A DNA stretch of 64,000 nucleotides from Gemmatimonadaceae bacterium (lineage in GTDB: Bacteria; Gemmatimonadota; Gemmatimonadetes; Gemmatimonadales; Gemmatimonadaceae). The notes beneath the pieces are model-generated. The model was not told where the DNA came from and did no database searches. It saw only the letters and a program-made list of their open reading frames with translations. Shown in pieces: positions 16,172-23,911 of the stretch. The stretch spans positions 248,001 to 312,000 of the forward strand of contig DASYSS010000017.1 in NCBI GenBank assembly GCA_036003045.1, in the 5' to 3' direction. A program made the position numbers and the translations under genes. Each line of letters begins with the position of its first letter. The stretch's first letter is position 1.

Positions 16172-17839
16172 TCACGGGAGCTGTCCGGTCGGCGCACTGG
16201 GAGTCTGCGCCGACCGCCCCGCGAAATAAGCGGCGCCGGCGACGAGCAGCAACGCCACCGCCGCGACGAGTATGTACACCACCGTTCGTGACTGACCACG
16301 CGATCGCGGAGCGGCGTCGACAGACTCGCTCCGCGGCGCGGTCGGTTGCGCGATAGGAGTCGAGGCGGGCGTGGGAGTAAAAATCGGAAGGCGTTCCGAG
16401 ACCGGCGGCGACATTCCGTCGAGATGAAGCTGGTCGATGTCCACGATCGCTGGCGGCTGCCCAGACTCGTCTGCGGGCAGCGCCCCCTCTCCATTCTCGA
16501 CGTGAGCTTCCACAGGCTGCACGGCCTCGCGCGCTGCGGAGGCCGACGCCTCGACCGGAGTCGACGACGACTGCTGTTCCGTCTCGACAGAGGGTGGCGC
16601 CGTTCCATTGGACGAGGACACCGTCGACGGCGATTCGGCGGCCACATCGGCCGGCGCGACATTCGGCACTCCGCTCGACGAATCCGGTGTGACGTAGCTC
16701 GAAGCGTCTCGTGTCGTCTCGTTCGCCGTGCTCGAGGCGGGGGGAACAACAGGATTTCCCTTGGGCGCTGACTGACGGCGACGCGCGACGTAGGCTCGCG
16801 GTAGCGCCTTTCCATCCCCGTGTCGCGCGGTCGGCACACTTCCGCTGATGGGTCGAGGAGGAGGAGCAGACGGCGGACGCGGCGTGCGCGGTTCGGTTAC
16901 CGTCGGCGTGGATCGGTGTCCCCTCGGCGGAGTTCCCGCCGTCGGGAGTGCGAGCGGTGACGAAGGCGTTCTCTTTCCCAGCACGACGTCGACCGGCGTG
17001 CGCGGTACGGCGGGAATCGGAAGATCGAGATCGAGCGGCGTTTGCTCTTCGACGACCGGCGCCGTCGACCGCGGCGGCTCCAGTGTCACGACAGCCACGC
17101 GCGCTTCTCGCGCCGGTGTTCCCGACACGGCACCGCTGCACAAGCAGCCGAGACGCGGCGCCACGTCCATCAACACCTGTTCGCCGGCGAGAAGATGCTG
17201 CGCGATCTCGCTCACGAAATCGTCCGACTCGACGTCGACGAGCGCGCGCGAAACGAGATCGGTCCACAGACGTTCGGCCGACGGCACGCCGCCCGGTTGA
17301 GAGAAGTAGCGTCGTCGATCAGGCGGAATGATCGACTCGAAAACGCGCGGCTGGTCGTCGAGCACGATCTGACGCTCGGCGAGCATTCCGATCAGCGTCT
17401 CCGGAGACATACGAATGTCGATCGATTCGTCGGTGGCGCCGGGGCAGCCGCCGACGTACGTGATGCGCACGCGAGTCGGATGCGATACGGCGCGGAGATA
17501 TCGCGCGAGCGCCACCGGCGGCGAGACGAGCGGCAACATGACGGGTCGAAGATCGCCGCCGGTCGTGAGCAAACGGTGCGCGACGATCGGACAGCTGCAC
17601 TGAATCGCCGGTCCGTGGCCGAAGCTCGGCAAACGCCGGAGGACCGCGGCGGCGACGAGCTCGTCACCCCAACTCGCTGGAACGACGCTCGCGTAGCCCG
17701 CCTGCAGGCACGCATGCGCGAGTTGAACGGCGGTGTACGGCGCGGCAGCGAGCAGCGCATCCGTGCCGAGGACGACCACCGGCACAGTCTGCGAAACGGT
17801 CGGTTCGGTTTGCTCGGGAGCAGCCGCCGCCAAATTCAT
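16172..17839 (-). CDS. Membrane-anchored [FeFe]-hydrogenase-like (H-cluster-fold) protein
   Basis: 555 residues. Residues about 18-250 follow the pattern of the [FeFe]-hydrogenase large-subunit C-terminal domain in three places. CSCP (Cys81, Cys83) stands where hydrogenases have TSCCP. GGCPGATDE (Cys132) stands where they have MPCxxKxxE. GCLCSG (Cys232, Cys234) stands where they have ACxxGC. Residues 250-515 are a long Pro/Ser/Thr-rich low-complexity linker, and about 520-540 is a single TM helix near the C-terminus. No N-terminal ferredoxin domain is present. The Cys set is altered, so a sensory or Fe-S-binding role is likelier than H2 catalysis. It is divergent from the Crp/Fnr gene at 17992. 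Maturase genes (hydE/F/G) are absent here. Family assignment is by eye. Confidence 0.55.
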   Translation of the reverse strand: MNLAAAAPEQTEPTVSQTVPVVVLGTDALLAAAPYTAVQLAHACLQAGYASVVPASWGDELVAAAVLRRLPSFGHGPAIQCSCPIVAHRLLTTGGDLRPVMLPLVSPPVALARYLRAVSHPTRVRITYVGGCPGATDESIDIRMSPETLIGMLAERQIVLDDQPRVFESIIPPDRRRYFSQPGGVPSAERLWTDLVSRALVDVESDDFVSEIAQHLLAGEQVLMDVAPRLGCLCSGAVSGTPAREARVAVVTLEPPRSTAPVVEEQTPLDLDLPIPAVPRTPVDVVLGKRTPSSPLALPTAGTPPRGHRSTPTVTEPRTPRPPSAPPPRPISGSVPTARHGDGKALPRAYVARRRQSAPKGNPVVPPASSTANETTRDASSYVTPDSSSGVPNVAPADVAAESPSTVSSSNGTAPPSVETEQQSSSTPVEASASAAREAVQPVEAHVENGEGALPADESGQPPAIVDIDQLHLDGMSPPVSERLPIFTPTPASTPIAQPTAPRSESVDAAPRSRGQSRTVVYILVAAVALLLVAGAAYFAGRSAQTPSAPTGQLP

Positions 17840-17991
17840 GTGGTGCGTGATCTGTAGCTAGTTCAGCTGAGAGGGATGGAGCGAGGCGCGCGCACTCCTT
17901 CGTCCAAACTTCAGAACGAAGATCGAAAAGCGGAGCCTGTCAAGAGCGGCCCAGACATTGCACCTCGCACAAATCGTTGCAGGCTGAGAGG

Positions 17992-18729
17992 ATGGTAGAG
18001 TTGGCGGACATGGATTTCGGGCGTGCGCGCCTCGAAAAGGAAGATCGCGACGCCCTCGCTGAATACGCGGCGCAGGCGTCATGGCCGGCGGGTTTCGGCA
18101 TCTATCAGCGCGGTGCGCCAGCCGATGGACTCTTTGTCGTTGCGCGAGGCCGAGTCGTGCTACGTAGTCGAGTACGTGCGTCGCGCGGATTCGTTCCGTG
18201 GGTCGCGGGTCCCGGTGAAACATTCGGTTCCGAGGGGCTTTCATCGACACGCCGCTACGCAACCGACGCTCGCGCGGACGAGGAGGCCGAGACCCTGTTT
18301 TTGAGCACGGCTCGCTTTCGTGCCTTCGTTCGCGAGCAGCCGCAGCACTCCTTGGCGCTCATCAGCCAGCTGCTGGCCGAACGAGCATCGTTGCTCGATC
18401 GCCTTCGCGAGCTGACCACGCTCAGCGTGGAGCAGCGCGTTGTGGCTACGCTGGTTCGTATGGCACGAGACGAGACGTTCGACCGCGAGGAAGGGCGCAT
18501 CGTTCTCTGTCCGGCGCGGTATCGCCTCTTGTGCGAGCTCGTCGGCGCGACCCGAGAATCGGTCTCGTTGGTGCTCGGCCGGTTGATCCACAGCGGGCTC
18601 GTCGAAAGGCGCGGCCAAATGCTTCTCGTCTCGCCGGCCGAGCAGCTCGCGGAACGCCTCGATAACGGCATCGAAACGGAATTGCCGATTTCGACCGTAG
18701 CCGAAGAGCAAGAACAGGCACTTCAGTAG
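17992..18729 (+). CDS. Crp/Fnr-family transcriptional regulator
   Basis: About 245 residues. A cyclic-nucleotide-binding-like beta-roll (about 25-115; YQRGAPADGLFVVARGRV, GPGETFGSEGL) is followed by a long dimerisation helix (about 125-150) and a winged HTH (about 165-215). The recognition helix reads TRESVSLVLGRL. Arg-Glu match the two CRP residues that read TGTGA, while the third contact (Arg185 in E. coli CRP) is Leu. There is no N-terminal Cys cluster, so it is not an Fnr-type O2 sensor. The start is uncertain: ATG 17992, TTG 17977 or ATG 18010. It is divergent from the hydrogenase-like gene and shares a 150-bp intergenic region with it. Confidence 0.85.
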   Translation: MVELADMDFGRARLEKEDRDALAEYAAQASWPAGFGIYQRGAPADGLFVVARGRVVLRSRVRASRGFVPWVAGPGETFGSEGLSSTRRYATDARADEEAETLFLSTARFRAFVREQPQHSLALISQLLAERASLLDRLRELTTLSVEQRVVATLVRMARDETFDREEGRIVLCPARYRLLCELVGATRESVSLVLGRLIHSGLVERRGQMLLVSPAEQLAERLDNGIETELPISTVAEEQEQALQ

Positions 18730-18831
18730 CACGCGCGGGCGGCCTTCAACGGGCCACCGCCCCGCCGGGTGTATATTCGACGCGCCCGCCGCCTAGGCTC
18801 GGCGCTCCCCCGCACAACTCCACACTCGCGC

Positions 18832-19728
18832 ATGATCGTTTTTGCGGCGTCGATGGCCGTCGTTTTTGTGGCCGGGTTCGCGTTTCGCGCCTGGCACCTG
18901 CGATCCATCGAGCGTCTTTCGACCGATCGACGCCCGCTTGGCGCCGATGGGATTGTCGTTGGCGCTGAGGGATTCACGCTCGCGCGGGCCGAGGCCCCCG
19001 CGGTGCTGCTGATCCATGGGGCGGGGGACACGCCGCAAACTCTTCGCTATCTCGGCGACGCTCTCTTCGCGAACGGATTCCATGTGGAAGCGCCTCTGCT
19101 TCCCGGTCACGGCCGAACGCTCGCGGCGTTCAGAAGAACGAGCGCGGACGACTGGATGAACGCCGTTCGATCGAGCTACAGCGCGCTTCAATGCGATCAC
19201 GACTGGGTCGCGATCGCCGGATTGTCCATGGGCGGCGCGCTGGCAATTCGGGTCGCGGCTGAGTCACCGCAACTTCCCGCGCTGTGTCTGATCGCGCCGT
19301 ACCTCGCTCTGCGAGAAGGGGCGGACCGGGCGGCGAGATTGTCCCACTGGTGGGGCCCAATCTTCCCCGTGGTGGAGTCGAGCGAGGGGTTCTCGGTGCT
19401 CGATCCGGCGGAGCGTGCGAAGAGTCTCGCATATGGAGTCTTCTCAGCCGCCGCTCTCCGCGCGTTGCGCGAGACAGTCCGCAAGGCGTATGACGCCCTG
19501 CCACGCGTGGCCGCCCCGACACTCTTCGTGCAATCACGCGAGGACAACCGCATAACGATCGAGGACGCGGAGCGGGCGTTCTCGAGGCTCGGAGCGCGCG
19601 AAAAAGTCCTGGAGTGGGTCAGCGGCGCGGCCCACGTCGTCACGGTCGACTACGGACGAGATCGCGTTTTCCGCCTGGTGTCCGACTGGCTGTTCGCGCA
19701 CAAACCGGCAGCCCTTCCGGATAAATAA
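18832..19728 (+). CDS. Membrane-anchored alpha/beta hydrolase (carboxylesterase-like)
   Basis: 298 residues. An N-terminal hydrophobic anchor (about 2-22) is followed by an alpha/beta-hydrolase fold. LLIHGAGDTP is the oxyanion-hole loop, LLPGHGRT the lid entry, GLSMGGAL the nucleophile elbow (catalytic Ser), QSREDNRI the Asp region, and SGAAHVVTVD the His. This fits Est30-type carboxylesterases or monoacylglycerol-lipase-like proteins. ATG 18832 is preferred over the in-frame GTG 18769, because TATATT just after 18769 looks like a -10 box. The substrate cannot be predicted. Confidence 0.83.
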   Translation: MIVFAASMAVVFVAGFAFRAWHLRSIERLSTDRRPLGADGIVVGAEGFTLARAEAPAVLLIHGAGDTPQTLRYLGDALFANGFHVEAPLLPGHGRTLAAFRRTSADDWMNAVRSSYSALQCDHDWVAIAGLSMGGALAIRVAAESPQLPALCLIAPYLALREGADRAARLSHWWGPIFPVVESSEGFSVLDPAERAKSLAYGVFSAAALRALRETVRKAYDALPRVAAPTLFVQSREDNRITIEDAERAFSRLGAREKVLEWVSGAAHVVTVDYGRDRVFRLVSDWLFAHKPAALPDK

Positions 19729-19988
19729 GGGAACCAAAGCACAGCGTCGCGGGTATGATAACACTACCCCAGGCCGCCGCGTAATCCATGGGGACCTTGG
19801 GAAACTCCCGGTGCCCTTTGGTGGTATCTAGTGGAGCTTGTCGCCGCATGTGTGATCTAGCCCAACGCGGCCGGTGTCCATCTGCTATAAATTGCTCTAT
19901 CTTATAGCGTTACGAGTGTAGGCAGTTACTTGGTCTCGGCGAACCGGCGCCGCCGTCTTCCGGTGCTGTTAGCTGTTGAGGAGGGCGC

Positions 19989-20198
19989 ATGCGAAAGCCA
20001 CGTCCAGCGACGTACAATCCCGCGCAAGCTTTGAATCTGATCGCGAACGACCGTACCGGTTCACCGCTGAGCTGTCCCTCGTGCTCAGGGCAGATCGAGC
20101 GTATTCCCGGGCAATTCCCACCACCGCCACGGTCGCAGGTCACGCTGAAGTGCCGCACGTGCGGCCGAGTCGCCCGTTACATCGCGGGGGCGGCCTAA
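19989..20198 (+). CDS. Zinc-ribbon mini-protein, function unknown
   Basis: 69 residues with two CxxC pairs (CPSC at about 29-32, CRTC at about 54-57), enough for one zinc ribbon. The N-terminus is basic and the segment between the pairs is Pro-rich. GAGGAGG ends 5 nt before ATG 19989, a near-perfect Shine-Dalgarno, which makes the gene convincing despite its size. It lies 255 nt upstream of the second cold-shock gene on the same strand. A nucleic-acid-binding role is likely but unproven. Confidence 0.75.
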   Translation: MRKPRPATYNPAQALNLIANDRTGSPLSCPSCSGQIERIPGQFPPPPRSQVTLKCRTCGRVARYIAGAA

Positions 20199-20453
20199 GT
20201 TTTCGGTTGTCGAGCGACGCTCAACCACCATCTGGTTCGGCAGTTGCCCCGGTTCCGGCCGCTCCCTCATCGCGAACTTTTTTTCTAGCTTCGGCCGGCG
20301 GGCCGAAGCCGCGCCTTGCACAAAACTTGCGCGCGTTTTCCAGAACCGGCCTGAGGTCCGCGAGCGGATCCCTACCCACCGGTTCGAACGACGCCGTTCG
20401 CGTTTTCGGGACGCCCGGGTTCATCACTACAGTTTTTGAAAGGGGAACGTGCA

Positions 20454-20663
20454 ATGCCACGTCTGACTGGCACCGTGAAGTGGTTCAACGACGCAAAGGG
20501 GTACGGTTTCATTTCGCGAGAAGGGGGGCCGGACGTCTTCGTTCACTTCAGCGCAATTCAAGGCGCTGGATTCAAATCGCTCGCCGAAGGCGACCGGGTC
20601 GAGTTCGAGATCGTCCAAGGACAGAAGGGGCCGCAAGCGGCTGACGTGACCAAGGCGTCTTAG
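20454..20663 (+). CDS. Cold-shock protein, CspA family (second copy)
   Basis: A 69-residue cold-shock domain. RNP1 reads KGYGFI and RNP2 reads VFVHF, after [10 protein letters not shown]. It closely resembles the copy at 5732 (GFK[ST]LAEG, QGQKGP are shared). ATG 20454 is chosen, with AAGGGGA about 8 nt upstream; an in-frame GTG would add six non-conserved residues. The 255-nt upstream region holds a perfect 9-bp hairpin (20288-20309) and may be a structured leader. A strong bidirectional terminator follows. Confidence 0.94.
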   Translation: MPRLTGTVKWFNDAKGYGFISREGGPDVFVHFSAIQGAGFKSLAEGDRVEFEIVQGQKGPQAADVTKAS

Positions 20664-20697
20664 TCGATACCGGCAACACCCCACAAACCAGCTGTAA

Positions 20698-20730
20698 AAA
20701 AGGGCGCCCCGTCGTTCGACGGGGCGCTTT
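20698..20730. terminator. Bidirectional terminator between cold-shock gene and nagZ
   Basis: A perfect 10-bp stem (20704-20713 with 20718-20727) with loop GTTC. It is preceded by six A residues and followed by three T residues. On the minus strand the A-run becomes a T-run, so the element terminates nagZ well and the cold-shock gene adequately. Confidence 0.88.
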
Positions 20731-20753
20731 AGCTTCGGCCTGCTATCGTGCCG

Positions 20754-22634
20754 CTACGGATGCACCACGACAGACCGGTCTAGCCCGGTGCCGAAGCGCA
20801 ATAATGGCGGAATGGTGATGGGCAGCCGCCCGCCGATTGGCGTGAGACCAAGGAGAGCGCGGGCGGCGGCCGCCTGCGACACGGGGAATCCTCCCCAGCC
20901 CACAACATAGGTGGACGCGGCCGGCACTTGCTGGAGGAGATAGGGATTACCGAACGCGACGACGATCGTGCGCGGATGGCGCTCGACCAAATTGCGCATG
21001 AATTGCGCGATCGGCTCAGGCGCGTTCGGGTTCGACACGTTGGTGCCGGTCGACAGATAAGAACTGACGATGGTCACGTCCGACGAATCCGCCGCGGCGA
21101 ACAGTCGCTCGAAATTCGTGGACGGATCGTCGGGGTTCACGAGCTCAGTTCGGACGTTCGCCGAACGGCGAAGCTCGGCGTTGAACGTCGCACCCGCCGG
21201 CAGGTCCGTTCGAGATGCGATCGTAATCGACAGAAGCCGCCCCGGCTGCTGGGCTCCCGCACGAGGGAGCGGGACGAGCGACAACGAATCCTTCGCCAGC
21301 GTGACCGACCGCTGCGCTGCCAGGGCCGCAACCGCCAAATGGGCGCTGTCGCCGACGATCGCCCGCACACTGTCGAGGTTCACGACGCGCTGGCGTTCCA
21401 GCCCAAGTTGCCGCTTGATCTCCAGAACGCGGCGCACCGATGAATCGACCCGAGCTTGCGTGAATCGTCCTTGGTTGACGCCCTCGACGACGGCGTCGAT
21501 CGCGCCCGGCACGTCGCTGGGCATGAGCAGGATGTCGGCGCCGGCCGCGAGCGCGAGCTTGCACGCCTCGCCGATGCTCAGTGCGTTGCGAATCGTGCCG
21601 TAGTTACCCGTCGCCGTCGGGCCCGTGGATCCGCCCGCGACCGTCACGCGCGAAAGAACTCCGCTCATGTCCATCGCGTCGGTCACGAGCAGCCCCTTGA
21701 AGCCTAGCTGCCTGCGCAAAAGCCCGGTCATGATCGCCGGGTTGAGGGTCGCGGGAACGGACGCCGTATCGAGCGCGGGGATGATCCCGTGGAACGTCAT
21801 GATCCCCTGAACGCCGGCGGCGACCGCGCGCTCGAATGGAACGAGCTCCACGGAATCGATGCGCGCGCGACTCGCGTGCACGGTCGTGATCGTGAGGTGC
21901 GAGTTCTCGTCGGTGTCGCCGTGCCCCGGGAAATGCTTGCCGGTCGCGAGCATCCCGTGTTCCTGCACGCCGTGAATGAAGGACGCGCCCATCGCGGCCA
22001 CGAGGTGCGGGTCTTCGCCGAACGACCGCATTCCAATGACCGGATTTGCGGGGTTGTTGTTGACGTCGAGGACCGGCGCGAACGCGATGTGGACGCCGAG
22101 CGCGCGTCCCTCGAGCGCGGTGATGCGGCCTTCTTGGTAGGCGAGCGACGTATCGCGCGTCGCACCGATTCCCATCTGGTACGGGAACATCGTCCCGCCG
22201 CCGAGATAGATGTCGTTCGGCAGGAAGTAGCCGCCGCGCTGCCGGAAAGCGACGCCCGTCTCGTAGTCGGCCCCGATGACCAGCGGAAGTCGGCTCAGCC
22301 GCTGCATCGCGTTGAGCTTGACCGCCGTCTCGATCGGAGAACCGATCGACATGATGAAGCCGCCGACGTGCTCTCGCGTGATGAGCTGCTCGACACGCGT
22401 CCAGCCGACGCTCGTGGTGGGCGTGTAGTCGCCGAAGAGTTGAGGCCAGACGAGCTGCGCCGCCTTGTCGCGCGGAGACATCGTCGCGATGACCGAGTCG
22501 GCCCAGTCGGAACCACGCGAAGGCGTCGGCCCGCGCGCCGGATTCGCCGCGGTCGTGCACGCGCCGAGCAGCAGCGCCGCTCCCGCGACGAGGAGGCGGG
22601 CCGCGCGTACGCCGGCGACGGCCGACGCTCTCAC
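20754..22634 (-). CDS. nagZ: Lipoprotein beta-N-acetylglucosaminidase-like GH3 enzyme
   Basis: 626 residues. A lipoprotein signal (lipobox LLLGAC near residue 24) is followed by a GH3 catalytic barrel (about 40-390) and a GH3 C-terminal alpha/beta-sandwich domain (about 410-620). GKHFPGHGDTDENSH carries the catalytic His-Asp dyad of NagZ-type enzymes and TDAMDMSGV carries the Asp nucleophile. It is much longer than cytosolic E. coli NagZ (about 340) because of the second domain and export signal. It probably removes GlcNAc from muropeptides or chitin-like sugars in the periplasm. GTG 22634 overlaps the yggX stop by 4 bp; the long upstream open frame is non-coding. Confidence 0.9.
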   Translation of the reverse strand: MRASAVAGVRAARLLVAGAALLLGACTTAANPARGPTPSRGSDWADSVIATMSPRDKAAQLVWPQLFGDYTPTTSVGWTRVEQLITREHVGGFIMSIGSPIETAVKLNAMQRLSRLPLVIGADYETGVAFRQRGGYFLPNDIYLGGGTMFPYQMGIGATRDTSLAYQEGRITALEGRALGVHIAFAPVLDVNNNPANPVIGMRSFGEDPHLVAAMGASFIHGVQEHGMLATGKHFPGHGDTDENSHLTITTVHASRARIDSVELVPFERAVAAGVQGIMTFHGIIPALDTASVPATLNPAIMTGLLRRQLGFKGLLVTDAMDMSGVLSRVTVAGGSTGPTATGNYGTIRNALSIGEACKLALAAGADILLMPSDVPGAIDAVVEGVNQGRFTQARVDSSVRRVLEIKRQLGLERQRVVNLDSVRAIVGDSAHLAVAALAAQRSVTLAKDSLSLVPLPRAGAQQPGRLLSITIASRTDLPAGATFNAELRRSANVRTELVNPDDPSTNFERLFAAADSSDVTIVSSYLSTGTNVSNPNAPEPIAQFMRNLVERHPRTIVVAFGNPYLLQQVPAASTYVVGWGGFPVSQAAAARALLGLTPIGGRLPITIPPLLRFGTGLDRSVVVHP

Positions 22635-22909
22635 CACTGAATGGTGCCCTTTTTCGACGTATCGACCTCTTCTTCCGCGCCCGACTTGAAGAGAAAGCCC
22701 TGCATGTTCTGCTTCAGAAAATTGCGCGCCTGTGGGTCCATGACATTCAACCCGTAGTGATTGATCAGCATCGTCTGCTGGCGCAGCCACAGCGCCCAGC
22801 AGTCCTGACAGATCTGCTCGACGATGCGCTGACCGATGGCACCTGGAAACGGCGGCCGGTCGAACGCGGGCTTCTGCAGCCCGCAACGAACACACGTGAT
22901 CTCGGACAT
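22631..22909 (-). CDS. yggX: YggX-family Fe(II)-trafficking/oxidative protection protein
   Basis: 92 residues, family length. Typical motifs are PPFPGAIGQRI, QTMLINHYGLN, DPQARNFL and MQGFLF. YggX-family proteins protect Fe-S clusters from oxidative damage and are linked to iron handling. Unusually it has two CxxC pairs (Cys6/Cys9 and Cys34/Cys37), whereas E. coli YggX keeps one N-terminal Cys. This suggests a structural zinc or iron site. It is the first gene of a two-gene unit, translationally coupled to nagZ. Confidence 0.9.
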   Translation of the reverse strand: MSEITCVRCGLQKPAFDRPPFPGAIGQRIVEQICQDCWALWLRQQTMLINHYGLNVMDPQARNFLKQNMQGFLFKSGAEEEVDTSKKGTIQW

Positions 22910-23062
22910 GAAACGGGGCTGGGGCTCGGGATTTCGAAAATCTAGCCTGCGTTGAGACTCGACTGCGCCTAAACGAGCGCGGGCGACCCACAGGGGGCCG
23001 CCCGAATTCTACGACACTCTTGGACGCCGGCCTCGACCGGGCATCCGAACAGCCCGCCCAGA

Positions 23063-23812
23063 CTACTCGCGAGCGTAGTCCACTTTGGCCAGGCGGAAGA
23101 ACTGAAGAAGGCGGATGTACACCCAGCCGATGTCGAACTCGAACCAGCGCGCCGCGAAGCGTGCAGATTTTGGATCGGCGTGGTGGTTGTTGTGGAGCTC
23201 CTCGCCGCCGAGCCAGATGGCGATCGGGGTAATGTTCCGGCTCTCGTCTTTCACCTGGAAGTTGCGATACCCGAGAGCGTGGCCAACGCCGTTGACGATG
23301 CCGGCGGCCCAGAAGGGAATCCACATCATCTGCACGGCCCACACGAGCGGCCCGACGAAAAAGCCGAACAAGTACACATCGAGGCCGAGCATGATGACGA
23401 TGCCCAGCCAGTTCAGGCGGCTGAGCAGGGCGCGCTCGATCCAATCGTTCGGCGTGCCCTTGCCGTACTTCTCCAGCATTCCGGGTTGGCGAATGGCCCG
23501 CCGGTAGTAGAAGGCGCCCTTGAAGACGATGTTGCGAAGACCTTCGAGGAGGGGGCTGTGCGGGTCGCCTTCGCGGTCGGCGAAGGCGTGGTGCTTACGA
23601 TGGCAGGCGACCCACTCCTTGGTGACGATCGCGGTGGTGAGCCAGAGCCAGAGGCGCATGGGAAGCGCCGCGATGTAATGAAGACGCACACCGCGATGGG
23701 TCTGCGAACGATGCAGGAAGAGCGTGACACACACATTCGTGAGGTGTCCGGCGACGATGATGAAGACGACAGGCATCCACCATCGCGCGGCCCACACGCC
23801 GAAACCGGGCAT
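23063..23812 (-). CDS. Membrane fatty acid desaturase (delta-9 acyl type)
   Basis: 249 residues. The three histidine boxes that bind the di-iron centre are present in order: HRSQTHR, HRKHHAF and ELHNNHH. Four hydrophobic segments lie around them. The layout matches the short bacterial acyl-CoA/acyl-lipid desaturases that add a cis double bond to adjust membrane fluidity. ATG 23812 is chosen over the longer open frame because GGAG lies 5 nt upstream and a hydrophobic segment begins directly after it. No adjacent electron-donor gene (ferredoxin or cytochrome b5 reductase) is seen. Confidence 0.92.
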   Translation of the reverse strand: MPGFGVWAARWWMPVVFIIVAGHLTNVCVTLFLHRSQTHRGVRLHYIAALPMRLWLWLTTAIVTKEWVACHRKHHAFADREGDPHSPLLEGLRNIVFKGAFYYRRAIRQPGMLEKYGKGTPNDWIERALLSRLNWLGIVIMLGLDVYLFGFFVGPLVWAVQMMWIPFWAAGIVNGVGHALGYRNFQVKDESRNITPIAIWLGGEELHNNHHADPKSARFAARWFEFDIGWVYIRLLQFFRLAKVDYARE

Positions 23813-23911
23813 TGCGACTCCGAATTCTGGGAACGAGAACGAGCAGACCGTTAAATTTAAGCCGATAACGCGGTCCCTGCCATCAAAGACGACCACGTCA
23901 CGCTCTCGACA

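Noticed and set aside
20288-20309. Hairpin with a 9-bp perfect stem as a terminator
   Set aside because: No T-run follows on either strand (the T-run precedes it on the plus strand). Better seen as leader structure of the second cold-shock gene.
22981-23003. Possible terminator after the desaturase gene
   Set aside because: The stem is short with mismatches and is followed on the minus strand by only three T residues.
22635-23444. N-terminal extension of nagZ
   Set aside because: The frame is open, but the extension runs opposite or across yggX and desaturase coding sequence. The lipoprotein signal and GTGA coupling fix the start at 22634.
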